A stretch of 64,000 bases of DNA. It comes from Sipunculus nudus. Taxonomy: Eukaryota > Annelida > Sipuncula > Golfingiida > Sipunculidae. The notes beneath the pieces are model-generated. The model made no database searches. It was given only the letters and a program-made list of their open reading frames with translations, and was not told the origin of the DNA. The DNA lies in contig CM049317.1 of NCBI GenBank assembly GCA_026874595.1, positions 63,031,118 to 63,095,117 on the forward strand, written 5' to 3'. A program made the translations under genes and the position numbers. Each line of letters starts with the position of its first letter. The stretch's first letter is position 1. Shown piece by piece: positions 34,854 through 48,359 of the stretch.

Positions 34854-37800
34854 TTTTAAAAATTGCAGAATTATACATTCGCGGTTTTGATTGAACGATA
34901 TTGCCCTTACTTTTGATATTAATGTTCACTGACCGGGACTGCTGTGTAGCTAGGGGACCCGTCTGTCCCCCCTTTGGGTCATATCAGTGTGTATTTTAAG
35001 GAAAATGCTGCATTTCTGTTGTGATTTTGCCGTAAGCAAAGAATAAGCAAAGAATCATCAAAGTGTAAGCAAAGGGATTATGCCTTCATAATTGCTTTTT
35101 TTCTCCATTTTTTGAAGAAAACAATGTACTTTTGGACTTTGCGGGGGTCTAATAATGTCAGAAATGGTCAAACACTGTAGGTAAATTCTGTTAAAATTAG
35201 ACAATGGGTCCCAGGAATCAATAAATGACTTTTTTAAAGTAGCAGAATTTTACATTTGTGGTTTTGATTGAACGATATTGCCCTTACTTTTGATATTAAT
35301 ATTCACTAACCGGGACTGCTGTGTAGCCAGGGGACCCGTCTGTACCCATATGAGTCATATCAGTGGGTATTTTTAGGAAAATGCTGCATTTCTGTTGTGA
35401 TTTTGCCGCAAGCAAAGAATAAGCCAAGAATCAGCAAAGTGTAAGCAAAGGGATTATGCCTTCATAATTGCTTTTTTTCTCCATTTTCTGAAGAAAACAA
35501 TGTACTTTTGGACTTTGCGGGGGTCTAATCATGTCAGAAATTGTGAAACACTGTAGGTAAATTCTGTTAAAATTAGAAAATGGGTCCCAGGAATCAATAA
35601 ATGACTTTTTTAAAAATAGAAGAATTATACATTTGCGGTTTTGATTGAACGATATTGCTCTTACTTTTGATATTAATGTTCACTAACCGGGACTGCTGTG
35701 TAGCCAGGGAACCCGTCTGTCTCCCTATGGGTCATATCATTGTGTATTTTTAGGAAAATGCTGCATTTCTGTTGTGATTTTGCCGTAAGCAAAGAATAAG
35801 CAAAGTATAAGCAAAGTGTAAGCAAAGGGATTATGCCTTCATAATTGCTTTTTGGCACCATTTTCTGAAGAAAACAATGTACTTTTGGACTATGCGGGGG
35901 TCTAATAATGTCAGAAATGGTAAAACAGTGTAGGTATATTGTGTCAAAATTGGAAAATAGGTTCAAGAAATCAATAAATGACTTTTTTAAAAATAGAAGA
36001 ATTATACATTTGCGGTTTTAATTGAACGATAATGCCCTTACTTTTGATATTAATGTTCACTAACCGGGACTGCTGTGTAGCCAGGGAACCCGTCTGTCTC
36101 CCTATGGGTCATATCAGTGTGTATTTTTAGGAAAATGCTGCATTTCTGTTGTGATTTTGCCGTAAGCAAAGAATAAGCAAAGCATAAGCAAAGTGAAAGC
36201 AAAGGGATTATGCCTTCTAAATTGCTTTTTGGCACCATTTTCTGAAGAAAACAATGTACTTTTGGACTTTGTGGGGGTCTTATAATGTCGGAAATGGTGA
36301 AACACTGTAGGTAAATTCTTTTAAAATTAGAAAATGGGTCCCAGGAATCAATAAATGACTTTTTTAAAGTAGCAGAATTTTACATTTGTGGTTTTGATTG
36401 AAGGATATTGCCCTTACTTTTGATATTAATATTCACTAACCGGGACTTCTGTGTAGCCAGGGGACCCGTCTGTCTCCATATGGGTCATATCAGTGTGTAT
36501 TTTTAGGAAAATGCTGCATTTCTGTTGTGATTTTGCGGTAAGCAAAGGATAGGCAGAGCATAAGCAAAGTGTAAGCAAAGGGATTATGCCTTAATAATTG
36601 CTTTTTGGCACCATTTTCTGAAAAAAATATTGTATTTTTGGGCTTTGCGGGGGTCTAATAATGTCAGAAATGGTGAAACACTGAAAGTAAATTGTGTTAA
36701 AATTGGAAAATGTGTCCAATAAATCAATAATGACTTTTTTAAAAATTGCAGAATTATACATTCGCGGTTTTGATTGAACGATATTTCTCTTACTTTTGAT
36801 AATAATGTTCACTAACCGGGACTGCTGTGTAGCCAGGGGACCCGTCTGTCTCCCTATGGGTCATATCAGTGTGTATTTTTAGGAAAATGCTACATTTCTG
36901 TTGTGATTTTGCCGTAAGCAAAGAATAAGCAAAGCATAAGCAAAGTGTAAGCAAAGGGATTATGCCTTCTAAATTGCTTTTTGGCACCATTTTCTGAAGA
37001 AAACAATGTACTTTTGGACTTTGTGGGGGTCCCATAATGTCAGAAATGGTGAAACACTGTATCTAAATTCTGTTAAAATTAGAAAATGGGTCCCAGGAAT
37101 CAATAAATGACTTTTTTAAAGTAGCAGAATTTTACATTTGTGGTTTTGATTGAACGATATTGCCCTTACTTTTGATATTAATATTCACTAACCGGGACTT
37201 CTGTGTAGCCACGGGAACCGTCTGTCTCCATATGGGTCATATCAGTGTATATTTTTAGGAAAATGCTGCATTTCTGTTGTGATTTTGCGGTAAGCAAAGA
37301 ATAAGCAGAGCATAAGCAAAGTGTAAGCAAAGGGATTATGCCTTAATAATTGCTTTTTGGCACCATTTTCTGAAAAAAATATTGTATTTTTGGGCTTTGC
37401 GGGGGTCTAATAATGTCAGAAATGGTGAAACACTGAAAGTAAATTGTGTTAAAATTGGAAAATGTGTCCAATAAATCAATAATGACTTTTTTAAAAATTG
37501 CAGAATTAAACATTCGCGGTTTTGATTGAACGATATTGCCCTTACTTTTGATATTAATGTTCACTGACCGGGACTGCTGTGTAGCTAGGGGACCCGTCTG
37601 TCCCCCCTTTGGGTCATATCAGTGTGTATTTTTAGGAAAATGCTGCATTTCTGTTGTGATTTTGCCGTAAGCAAAGAATAAGCAAAGAATCAGCAAAGTG
37701 TAAGCAAAGGGATTATGCCTTCATAATTGCTTTTTTTTTCTCCATTTTCTGAAGAAATAATGTATTTTTGGACTTTGCGGGGGTCTAATAATTTCAGAAA

Positions 37801-38700
37801 TGGTAAAACATTGTAGGTAAATTGTGTCAAAATTGGAAAATGGGTCCAAGAAATCAATAAATGACTTTTTTTAAAATATAAGAATTATACATTTGCGGTT
37901 TTGATTGAACGATATTGCCCTTACTTTTGATATTAATGTTCAATAACCGGGACTGCTGTGTAGCCAGGGGACCCGTCTGTACCCATATGGGTCATATCAG
38001 TGTGTATTTTTAGGAAAATGCTTCATTTCTGTTGTGATTTTGCCATAAGCAAAGAATAAGCAAAGCATCAGCAAAGTGTAAGCAAAGGGATTATGCCTTC
38101 ATAGTTGCTTTTTTTCACCATTTTCTGAAGAAATAATGTATTTTTGGACTTTGCGGAGGTATAATAATGTCAGAAATGATAAAACATTGTAGGTTAATTG
38201 TGTTAAAATTGGAAAATGGGTTCAAGAAATCAATAAATGACTTTTTTAAAAATAGAAGAATTATATATTTGCGGTTTTGATTGAACGATATTGCCCTTAC
38301 TTTTGATATTAATGTTCACTGACCGGGACTGCTGTGTAGCTAGGGGACCCGTCTGTCCCCCTTTGGGTCATATCAGTGTGTATTTTAAGGAAAATGCTGC
38401 ATTTCTGTTGTGATTTTGCCGTAAACAAAGAATAAGCAAAGAATCAGCAAAGTGTAAGCAAAGGGATTATGCCTTCATAATAGCTTTTTTATCCATTTTC
38501 TGAAGAAAACAATGTACTTTTGGACTTTGCTGGGGTCTAATAATGTCAGAAATGGTCAAACACTGTAGGTAAATTCTGTTAAAATTAGTAAATGGGTCCC
38601 AGGAATCAATAAATGACTGTTTTAAGTAGCAGAATTTTACATTTGTGGTTTTGATTGAACGATATTGCCCTTACTTTCGATATTAATATTCACTAATCGG
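34854..38700 (+). repeat. Satellite block alpha and start of beta, copy 2
   Basis: Anchors 34933, 35310, 35687, 36064, 36440, 36816, 37192, 37568, 37947, 38323 match 80-3471 at an offset of 34852-34853 bp. Differences by eye are scattered single bases, for example AAGCCAAGAATC near 35422, AAACAGTGTAG near 35925, GGATAGGCAGAG near 36547 and GAATTAAACATTC near 37503. The match ends at the monomer beginning 38697. Confidence 0.86.
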
Positions 38701-38829
38701 GACTGCTGTGTAGCCAGGGGACCCGTCTGTACCCATATGGGTCATATCTGTGTGTATTTTTAGGAAAATGCTGCAGTTCTGTTGTGATTTTGCCATAAGC
38801 AAAGAATAATCAAAGCATAAGCAAAGCGA

Positions 38830-41800
38830 AAGCAAAGGGATTATGCCTTCTAAATTGCTTTTTGGCACCATTTTCTGAAGAAAACAATGTACTTTTGGAC
38901 TATGCGGGGGTCTAATAATGTCAGAAATGGTGAAACACTGTAGGTAAATTCTGTTAAAATTAGAAAATGGGTCCCAGGAATCAATAAATGACTTTTTTAA
39001 AGTAGCAGAATTTTACATTTGTGGTTTTGATTGAACGATATTGCCCTTACTTTTGATATTAATATTCACTAACCGGGACTGCTGTGTAGCCAGGGGACCC
39101 GTCTGTACCCATATGGGTCATATCAGTGGGTATTTTTAGGAAAATGCTGCATTTCTGTTGTGATTTTGCCGTAAGCAAAGAATAAGCAAAGAATCAGCAA
39201 AGTGTAAGCAAAGGGATTATGCCTTCATAATTGCTTTTTTTCTCCATTTTCTGAAGAAAACAATGTACTTTTGGACTTTGCGGGGGTCTAATAATGTCAG
39301 AAATTGTGAAACACTGTAGGTAAATTCTGTTAAAATTAGAAAATGGGTCCCAGGAATAAATAAATGACTTTTTTAAAGTAGCAGAATTTTACATTTGTGG
39401 TTTTGATTGAACGATATTGCCCTTACTTTTGATATTAATATTCACTAACCTGGAATGTTGTGTAGCCAGGGGACCCGTCTGTCTCCATATAGGTCATATC
39501 AGTGTGTATTTTTAGGAAAATGCTGCATTTCTGTTGTGATTTTGCCATAAGCAAAGAATAAGCAAAGCATCAGCAAAGTGTAAGCAAAGGGATTATGCCT
39601 TCATAGTTGCTTTTTTTCACCATTTTCTGAAGAAATAATGTATTTTTGGACTTTGCGGGGGTCTAATAATGTCAGAAATGGTAAAACATTGTAGGTTAAT
39701 TGTGTTAAAATTGGAAAATGGGTCCAAGAAATCAATAAATGACTTTTTTTAAAAATAGAAGAATTATACATTTGCGGTTTTGATTGAACGATATTGCTCT
39801 TACTTTTGATATTAATGTTCACTAACCGGGACTGCTGTGTAGCCAGGGAACCCGTGTGTCTCCCTATGGGTCATATCAGTGTGTATTTTTAGGAAAATGC
39901 TGCATTTCTGTTACGATTTTGCCATAAGCAAAGAATAAGCAAAGTATAAGCAAAGTGTACGCAAAGGGATTATGCCTTCTAAATTGCTTTTTGGCACCAT
40001 TTTCTGAAGAAAACAATGTACTTTTGGCTTTTGCGGGGGTCTAATAATGTCAGAAATGGTAAAACAATGTAGGTAAATTGTGTCAAAATTGGAAAATAGG
40101 TTCAAGAAATCAATAAATGACTTTTTTAAAAATAGAAGAATTATACATTTGCGGTTTCGATTGAACGATAATGCCCTTACTTTTGATATTAATGTTCACT
40201 AACCGGGACTGCTGTGTAGCCAGGGGACCTGTCTGTCTCCCTATGGGTCACTTCAGTGTGAATTTTTAGGAAAATGCTGCATTTCCGTTGTGATTTTGCC
40301 GTAAGCAAAGAATAAGCAAAGTATAAGCAAAGTGTAAGCAAAGGGATTATGCCTTCTAAATTGCTTTTTGGCACCATTTTCTGAAGAAAACAATGTACTT
40401 TTGGACTTTGTGGGGGTCCCATAATGTCAGAAATGGTGAAACACTGTAGGTAAATTCTGTTAAAATTAGAAAATGGGTCCCAGGAATCAATAAATGACTT
40501 TTTTAAAGTAGCAGAATTTTACATTTGTGGTTTTGATTGAACGATATTGCCCTTACTTTTGATATTAATATTCACTAACCGGGACTTCTGTGTAGCCAGG
40601 GGAACCGTCTGTCTCCATATGGGTCATATCAGTGTATATTTTTAGGAAAATGCTGCATTTCTGTTGTGATTTTGCGGTAAGCAAAGAATAAGCAGAGCAT
40701 AAGCAAAGTGTAAGCAAAGGGATTATGCCTTAATAATTGCTTTTTGGCACCATTTTCTGAAAAAAATATTGTATTTTTGGGCTTTGCGGGGGGCTTATAA
40801 TGTCAGAAATGGTGAAACACTGAAAGTAAATTGTGTTAAAATTGGAAAATGTGTCCAATAAATCAATGACTTTTTTAAAAATTGCAGAATTATACATTCG
40901 CGGTTTTGATTGAACGATATTGCCCTTACTTTTGATATTAATGTTCACTGACCGGGACTGCTGTGTAGCTAGGGGACCCGTCTGTCCCCCCTTTGGGTCA
41001 TATCAGTGTGTATTTTTAGGAAAATGCTGCATTTCTGTTGTGATTTTGCCGTAAGCAAAGAATAAGCAAAGAATCAGCAAAGTGTAAGCAAAGGGATTAT
41101 GCCTTCATAATTGCTTTTTTTTCTCCATTTTCTGAAAAAGTAGTGTATTTTTGGACTTTGCGGGGGTCTAATAATTTCAGAAATGGTAAAACATTGTAGG
41201 TAAATTGTGTCAAAATTGGAAAATGGGTCCAAGAAATCAATAAATGACTTTTTTTAAAATATAAGAATTATACATTTGCGGTTTTGATTGAACGATATTG
41301 CCCTTACTTTTGATATTAATGTTCAATAACCGGGACTGCTGTGTAGCCAGGGGACCCGTCTGTACCCATATGGGTCATATCAGTGTGTATTTTTAGGAAA
41401 ATGCTTCATTTCTGTTGTGATTTTGCCATAAGCAAAGAATAAGCAAAGCATCAGCAAAGTGTAAGCAAAGGGATTATGCCTTCATAGTTGCTTTTTTTCA
41501 CCATTTTCTGAAGAAATAATGTATTTTTGGACTTTGCGGAGGTATAATAATGTCAGAAATGGTAAAACATTGTAGGTTAATTGTGTTAAAATTGGAAAAT
41601 GGGTTCAAGAAATCAATAAATGACTTTTTTAAAAATAGAAGAATTATATATTTGCGGTTTTGATTGAACGATACTGCCCTTACTTTTGATATTAATGTTC
41701 ACTGACCGGGACTGCTGTGTAGCTAGGGGACCCGTCTGTCCCCCTTTGGGTCATATCAGTGTGTATTTTAAGGAAAATGCTGCATTTCTGTTGTGATTTT

Positions 41801-43400
41801 GCCGTAAGCAAAGAATAAGCAAAGAATCAGCAAAGTGAAAGCAAAGGGATTATGCCTTCTAAATTGCTTTTTGGCACCATTTTCTGAAGATAACAATGTA
41901 CTTTTGGACTATGCGGGGGTCTAATAATGTCAGAAATGGTGAAACACTGTAGGTAAATTCTGTTAAAATTAGAAAATGGGTCCCAGGAATCAATAAATGA
42001 CTTTTTTAAAGTAGCAGAATTTTACATTTGTGGTTTTGATTGAACGATATTGCCCTTACTTTTGATATTAATATTCACTAACCGGGACTGCTGTGTAGCC
42101 AGGGGACCCGTCTGTACCCATATGGGTCATATCAGTGGGTATTTTTAGGAAAATGCTGCATTTCTGTTGTGATTTTGCCGTAAGCAAAGAATAAGCAAAG
42201 AATCAGCAAAGTGTAAGCAAAGGGATTATGCCTTCATAATTGCTTTTTTTCTCCATTTTCTGAAGAAAACAATGTACTTTTGGACTTTGCGGGGGTCTAA
42301 TAATGTCAGAAATTGTGAAACACTGTAGGTAAATTCTGTTAAAATTAGAAAATGGGTCCCAGGAATAAATAAATGACTTTTTTAAAGTAGCAGAATTTTA
42401 CATTTGTGGTTTTGATTGAACGATATTGCCCTTACTTTTGATATTAATATTCACTAACCTGGAATGCTGTGTAGCCAGGGGACCCGTCTGTCTCCATATA
42501 GGTCATATCAGTGTGTATTTTTAGGAAAATGCTGCATTTCTGTTGTGATTTTGCCATAAGCAAAGAATAAGCAAAGCATCAGCAAAGTGTAAGCAAAGGG
42601 ATTATGCCTTCATAGTTGCTTTTTTTCACCATTTTCTGAAGAAATAATGTATTTTTGGACTTTGCGGGGGTCTAATAATGTCAGAAATGGTAAAACATTG
42701 TAGGTTAATTGTGTTAAAATTGGAAAATGGGTCGAAGAAATCAATAAATGACTTTTTTTAAAAATAGAAGAATTATACATTTGCGGTTTTGATTGAACGA
42801 TATTGCTCTTACTTTTGATATTAATGTTCACTAACCGGGACTGCTGTGTAGCCAGGGAACCCGTGTGTCTCCCTATGGGTCATATCAGTGTGTATTTTTA
42901 GGAAAATGCTGCATTTCTGTTACGATTTTGCCATAAGCAAAGAATAAGCAAAGTATAAGCAAAGTGTACGCAAAGGGATTATGCCTTCTAAATTGCTTTT
43001 TGGCACCATTTTCTGAAGAAAACAATGTACTTTTGGCTTTTGCGGGGGTCTAATAATGTCAGAAATGGTAAAACAATGTAGGTAAATTGTGTCAAAATTG
43101 GAAAATAGGTTCAAGAAATCAATAAATGACTTTTTTAAAAAATAGAAGAATTATACATTTGCGGTTTCGATTGAACGATAATGCCCTTACTTTTGATATT
43201 AATGTTCACTAACCGGGACTGCTGTGTAGCCAGGGGACCTGTCTGTCTCCCTATGGGTCACTTCAGTGTGAATTTTTAGGAAAATGCTGCATTTCCGTTG
43301 TGATTTTGCCGTAAGCAAAGAATAAGCAAAGTATAGGCAAAGTGTAAGCAAAGGGATTATGCCTTCTAAATTGCTTTTTGGCACCATTTTCTAAGAAAAC
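38830..43400 (+). repeat. 3009-bp-offset duplication, two copies
   Basis: Anchors 39073, 39449, 39826, 40203 are matched by 42082, 42458, 42835, 43213. Shared oddities: GGAATAAATAAATGAC, CTAACCTGGAATG (damaged anchor), CTGTTACGATTTTG, GTGTACGCAAAGG, GGTTTCGATTG and GGTCACTTCAGTGTGAATT. Between the copies, 40579-41706 resembles 37192-38323 at about 3384 bp. The unit is therefore better read as a nine-monomer HOR whose second copy has lost one monomer's worth at the 41.83 kb junction. Confidence 0.82.
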
Positions 43401-44200
43401 GATGTACTTTTGGACTTTGCGGGGGTCTAATAATGTCAAAAATTGTAAAACAATGTAGGTAAATTGTGTCAAAATTGGAAAATAGGTTCAAGAAATCAAT
43501 AAATGTCTTTTTTAAAAATAGAAGAATTATACATTTGCGGTTTTGATTGAACGATAACGCCCTTACTTTTGATATTAATGTTCACTAACCGGGACTGCTG
43601 TGTAGCCAGGGAACCCGTCTGTCTCCCTATGGGTCATATCAGTGTGTATTTTTAGGAAAATGCTGCATTTCTTTTGTGATTTTGCCGTAAGCAAAGAATA
43701 AGCAAAGAATCAGCAAAGTGTAAGCAAAGGGATTATGCCTTCAGAATTGCTTTTTGGCACCATTTTCTGAAGAAAACAATGTACTTTTGGACTTTGGGGG
43801 GGGGGGGTCTAATAATGTCAGAAATGGGGAAACACTGTAGGTAAATTCTGTTAAAATTAGAAAATGGGTCCCAGGAATCAATAAATGACTTTTTTACAGT
43901 AGCAGAATTTTACATTTGTGGTTTTGATTGAACGATATTGCCCTTACTTTTGATATTAATATTCACTAACCGGGACTGCTGTGTAGCCAGGGGACCCGTC
44001 TGTCTCCATATGGGTCATATCAGTGTGTATTTTTAGGAAAATGCTGCATTTCTGTTGTGATTTTGCCGTAAGCAAAGAATAAGCAAAGAATCAGCAAAGT
44101 GTAAGCAAAGGGATTATGCCTTCATAATTGCTTTTTTTCTCTATTTGTTGAAGAAATAATGTATTTTTGGACTTTGCGGGGGTCTAATAATTTCAGAAAT
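43400..44200 (+). repeat. Mosaic satellite segment with an expanded G tract
   Basis: Anchors 43589 and 43970. The stretch from 43400 continues with CTAAGAAAACGATG and AATAAATGTC, not seen in the partner region. The second monomer resembles the 5735 and 13255 types, with TTTGTTGAAG near 44145. Confidence 0.7.
43796..43807 (+). repeat. Expanded G tract (12 G)
   Basis: Standard G-tract slot. The upstream context is GAAAACAATG rather than GAAAACGATG, so the expansion also occurs in a different monomer background from those at 5558, 11194, 13078 and 29422. Confidence 0.94.
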
Positions 44201-47200
44201 GGTAAAACATTGTAGGTAAATTGTGTCAAAATTGGAAAATGGGTCCAAGAAATCAATAAATGACATTTTTTAAAAATTGCAGAATTATACATTTGCGATT
44301 TTGATTGAACGATATTGCCCTTACTTTTGATATTAATGTTCACTTACCGGGACTGCTGTGTAGCCAGGGGAACCGTCTGTCCCCCTATGGGTCATATCAG
44401 TGTATATTTTAAGGAAAATGCTGCATTTCTGTTGTGATTTATCCGTAAGCAAAGAATAAGCAAAGTATAAGCAAAGTGTAAGCAAAGGGATTATATCTTC
44501 TAAATTGCTTTTTTGCACCATTTTCTGAAGAAAACAATGTATTTTTGGACTTTGGGGGGGAGGTCTAATAATGTCAGAAATGGCAAAACATTGTAGATAA
44601 ATTGTGTCAAAATTGGAAAATGGGTCCAAGAAATCAATAAATGACCTTTTTAAAAATATAAGAATCATACATTTGTGGTTTTGATTGAACGATATTGCCC
44701 TTACTTGTGATATTAATGTTCACTTACCGGGACTGCTGTGTAGCCAGTGGACCCGTCTGTACCCATATGGGTCATATAAGTGTGTATTTTTTGGAAAATG
44801 CTGCATTTCTGTTGTGATTTTGCCTTAAGCAAAGAATAAGCAAAGAATCAGCAAAGTGTAAGCAAAGGGATTATGCCTTCATAATTGCTTTTTTTCTCCA
44901 TTTTCTGAAGAAAACAATGTACTTTTGGACTTTGCGGGGGTCTAATAATGTCAGAAATGGTCAAACACTGTAGGTAAATTCTGTTAAAATTAGACAATGG
45001 GTCCCAGGAATCAATAAATGACTTTTTTAAAGTAGCAGAATTTTACATTTGTGGTTTTGATTGAACGATATTGCCCTTACTTTTGATATTAATATTCACT
45101 AACCGGGACTGCTGTGTAGCCAGGGGACCCGTCTGTACCCATATGGGTCATATCAGTGTGTATTTTTAGGAAAATGCTGCAGTTCTGTTGTGATTTTGCC
45201 ATAAGCAAAGAATAATCAAAGCATAAGCAAAGTGAAAGCAAAGGGATTATGCCTTCTAAATTGCTTTTTGGCACCATTTTCTGAAGAAAACAATGTACTT
45301 TTGGACTATGCGGGGGTCTAATAATGTCAGAAATGGTGAAACACTGTAGGTAAATTCTGTTAAAATTAGAAAATGGATCCCAGGAATCAATAAATGACTT
45401 TTTTAAAGTAGCAGAACTTTACATTTGTGGTTTTGACTGAACGATATTGCCCTTACTTTTGATATTAATATTCACTAACCGGGACTGCTGTGTAGCCAGG
45501 GGACCCGTCTGTCTCCATATATGTCATATCAGTGTGTATTTTGAGGAAAATGCTGCATTTCTGTTGTGATTTTGCCATAAGCAAAGAATAAGCAAAGCAT
45601 CAGCAAAGTGTAAGCAAAGGGATTATGCCTTCATAGTTGATTTTTTTCACCATTTTCTGAAGAAATAATGTATTTTTGGGCTTTGCGGGGGTCTAATAAT
45701 GTCAGAAATTGTGAAACACTGAAAGTAAATTGTGTTAAAATTGGAAAATGTGTCCAATAAATCAATAATGACTTTTTTAAAAATTGCAGAATTATACATT
45801 CGCGGTTTTGATTGAACGATATTGCCCTTACTTTTGATATTAATGTTCACTGACCGGGACTGCTGTGTAGCTACGGGACCCGTCTGTCCCCCCTTTGGGT
45901 CATATCAGTGTGTATTTTTAGGAAAATGCTGCATTTCTGTTGTGATTTTGCCGTAAGCAAAGAATAAGCAAAGAATCAGCAAAGTGTAAGCAAAGGGATT
46001 ATGCCTTCATAATTGCTTTTTTTTTCTCCATTTTCTGAAGAAATAATGTATTTTTGGACTTTGCGGGGGTCTAATAATTTCAGAAATGGTAAAACATTGT
46101 AGGTAAATTGTTTCAAAATTGGAAAATGGGTCCAAGAAATCAATAAATGACTTTTTTAAAAATATAAGAATTATACATTTGCTGTTTTGATTGAACGATA
46201 TTGCCCTTACTTTTGATATTAATGTTCACTAACCGGGACTGCTGTGTAGCCAGGGGACCCGTCTGTACCCATATGGGTCATATCAGTGTGTATTTTTAGG
46301 AAAATGCTTCATTTCTGTTGTGATTTTGCCATAAGCAAAGAATAAGCAAAGCATCAGCAAAGTGTAAGCAAAGGTATTATGCCTTCATGGTTGCTTTTTT
46401 CACCATTTTCTGAAGAAATAATGTATTTTTGGACTTTGCGGAGGTATAATAATGTCAGAAATGGTAAAACATTGTAGGTTAATTGTGTTAAAATTGGAAA
46501 ATGGGTTCAAGAAATCAATAAATGACTTTTTTAAAAATAGAAGAATAATATATTTGCGGTTTTGATTGAACGATATTGCCCTTACTTTTGATATTAATGT
46601 TCACTAACCGGGACTGCTGTGTAGCCAGGGGACGTGTCTGTACCCATATGGGTCATATCAGTGTGTATTTTTAGGAAAATGCTGCATTTCTGTTGTGATT
46701 TTGCCGTAAGCAAAGAATAAGCAAAGAATCAGCAAAGTGTAAGCAAAGGGATTATGCCTTCATAATTGCTTTTTTTCTCAATTTTCTGAAGAAAACAATG
46801 TACTTTTGGACTTTGCGGGGGTCTAATAATTTCAGAAATGGTAAAACATTGTAGGTAAATTGTGTCAAAATTGGAAAATGGGTCCAAGAAATCAATAAAT
46901 GACTTTTTTTAAAAATTGCAGAATTATACATTTGCGATTTTGATTGAACGATATTGCCCTTACTTTTGATATTAATGTTCACTTACCGGGACTGCTGTGT
47001 AGCCAGGGGAACCGTCTGTCCCCCTATGGGTCATATCAGTGTATATTTTAAGGAAAATGCTGCATTTCTGTTGTGATTTATCCGTAAGCAAAGAATAAGC
47101 AAAGTATAAGCAAAGTGTAAGCAAAGGGATTATATCTTCTAAATTGCTTTTTTGCACCATTTTCTGAAGAAAACAATGTATTTTTGGACTTTGGGGGGGA

Positions 47201-48300
47201 GGTCTAATAATGTCAGAAATGGCAAAACATTGTAGATAAATTGTGTCAAAATTGGAAAATGGGTCCAAGAAATCAATAAATGACCTTTTTAAAAATATAA
47301 GAATCATACATTTGTGGTTTTGATTGAACGATATTGCCCTTACTTGTGATATTAATGTTCACTTACCGGGACTGCTGTGTAGCCAGTGGACCCGTCTGTA
47401 CCCATATGGGTCATATAAGTGTGTATTTTTTGGAAAATGCTGCATTTCTGTTGTGATTTTGCCTTAAGCAAAGAATAAGCAAAGAATCAGCAAAGTGTAA
47501 GCAAAGGGATTATGCCTTCATAATTGCTTTTTTTCTCCATTTTCTGAAGAAAACAATGTACTTTTGGACTTTGCGGGGGTCTAATAATGTCAGAAATGGT
47601 CAAACACTGTAGGTAAATTCTGTTAAAATTAGACAATGGGTCCCAGGAATCAATAAATGACTTTTTTAAAGTAGCAGAATTTTACATTTGTGGTTTTGAT
47701 TGAACGATATTGCCCTTACTTTTGATATTAATATTCACTAACCGGGACTGCTGTGTAGCCAGGGGACCCGTCTGTACCCATATGGGTCATATCAGTGTGT
47801 ATTTTTAGGAAAATGCTGCAGTTCTGTTGTGATTTTGCCATAAGCAAAGAATAATCAAAGCATAAGCAAAGTGAAAGCAAAGGGATTATGCCTTCTAAAT
47901 TGCTTTTTGGCACCATTTTCTGAAGAAAACAATGTACTTTTGGACTATGCGGGGGTCTAATAATGTCAGAAATGGTGAAACACTGTAGGTAAATTCTGTT
48001 AAAATTAGAAAATGGATCCCAGGAATCAATAAATGACTTTTTTAAAGATGCAGAATTTTACATTTGTGGTTTTGACTGAACGATATTGCCCTTACTTTTG
48101 ATATTAATATTCACTAACCGGGACTGCTGTGTAGCCAGGGGACCCGTCTGTCTCCATATATGTCATATCAGTGTGTATTTTGAGGAAAATGCTGCATTTC
48201 TGTTGTGATTTTGCCATAAGCAAAGAATAAGCACAGCATCAGCAAAGTGTAAGCAAAGGGATTATGCCTTCATAGTTGCTTTTTTTCACCATTTTCTGAA
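44200..48300 (+). repeat. 2639-bp HOR (7 monomers), two copies
   Basis: Anchors 44347, 44727, 45103, 45479 repeat at 46986, 47366, 47742, 48118, always 2639 bp. Shared rare variants: GTGATTTATCCG, ATTATATCTTC, GGGGGGGAGGTC, TTACTTGTGATATTAATG, CCAGTGGACC, CATATAAGTG and TTTTTTGGAAAATG. Anchors 45854, 46233 and 46608, lying between the shared parts, are beta-type monomers resembling 9482-10235. The second copy leaves the pattern near 48.35 kb. Confidence 0.84.
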
Positions 48301-48359
48301 GAAATAATGTATTTTTGGACTTTGCGGGGGTCTAATAATGTCAGAAATGGTAAAACATT

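Larger units (their letters stand above)
29100..34930 (+). repeat. Block gamma plus third, partial copy of the 6475-bp HOR
   Basis: Anchors 29215, 29599, 29975, 30351, 30727, 31101, 31476 match 5351-7601. From 29975 the series also matches 19729 onward at offset 10246 (31851, 32225, 32448, 32825), and then 33209, 33585, 33960, 34334, 34557, 34933 at 10241-10242. The four-base shift arises because the monomer at 32825 has the GTAAAGAAT subrepeat form. So the middle of this copy may be a recombinant between first- and second-copy types. Confidence 0.83.

Noticed and set aside
40150-40175. RNA polymerase III B-box-like GGTTTCGATTGAAC, hinting at a tRNA-derived repeat
   Set aside because: Only a few monomers have the CG version, no A box lies at a proper distance upstream, and no cloverleaf can be drawn.
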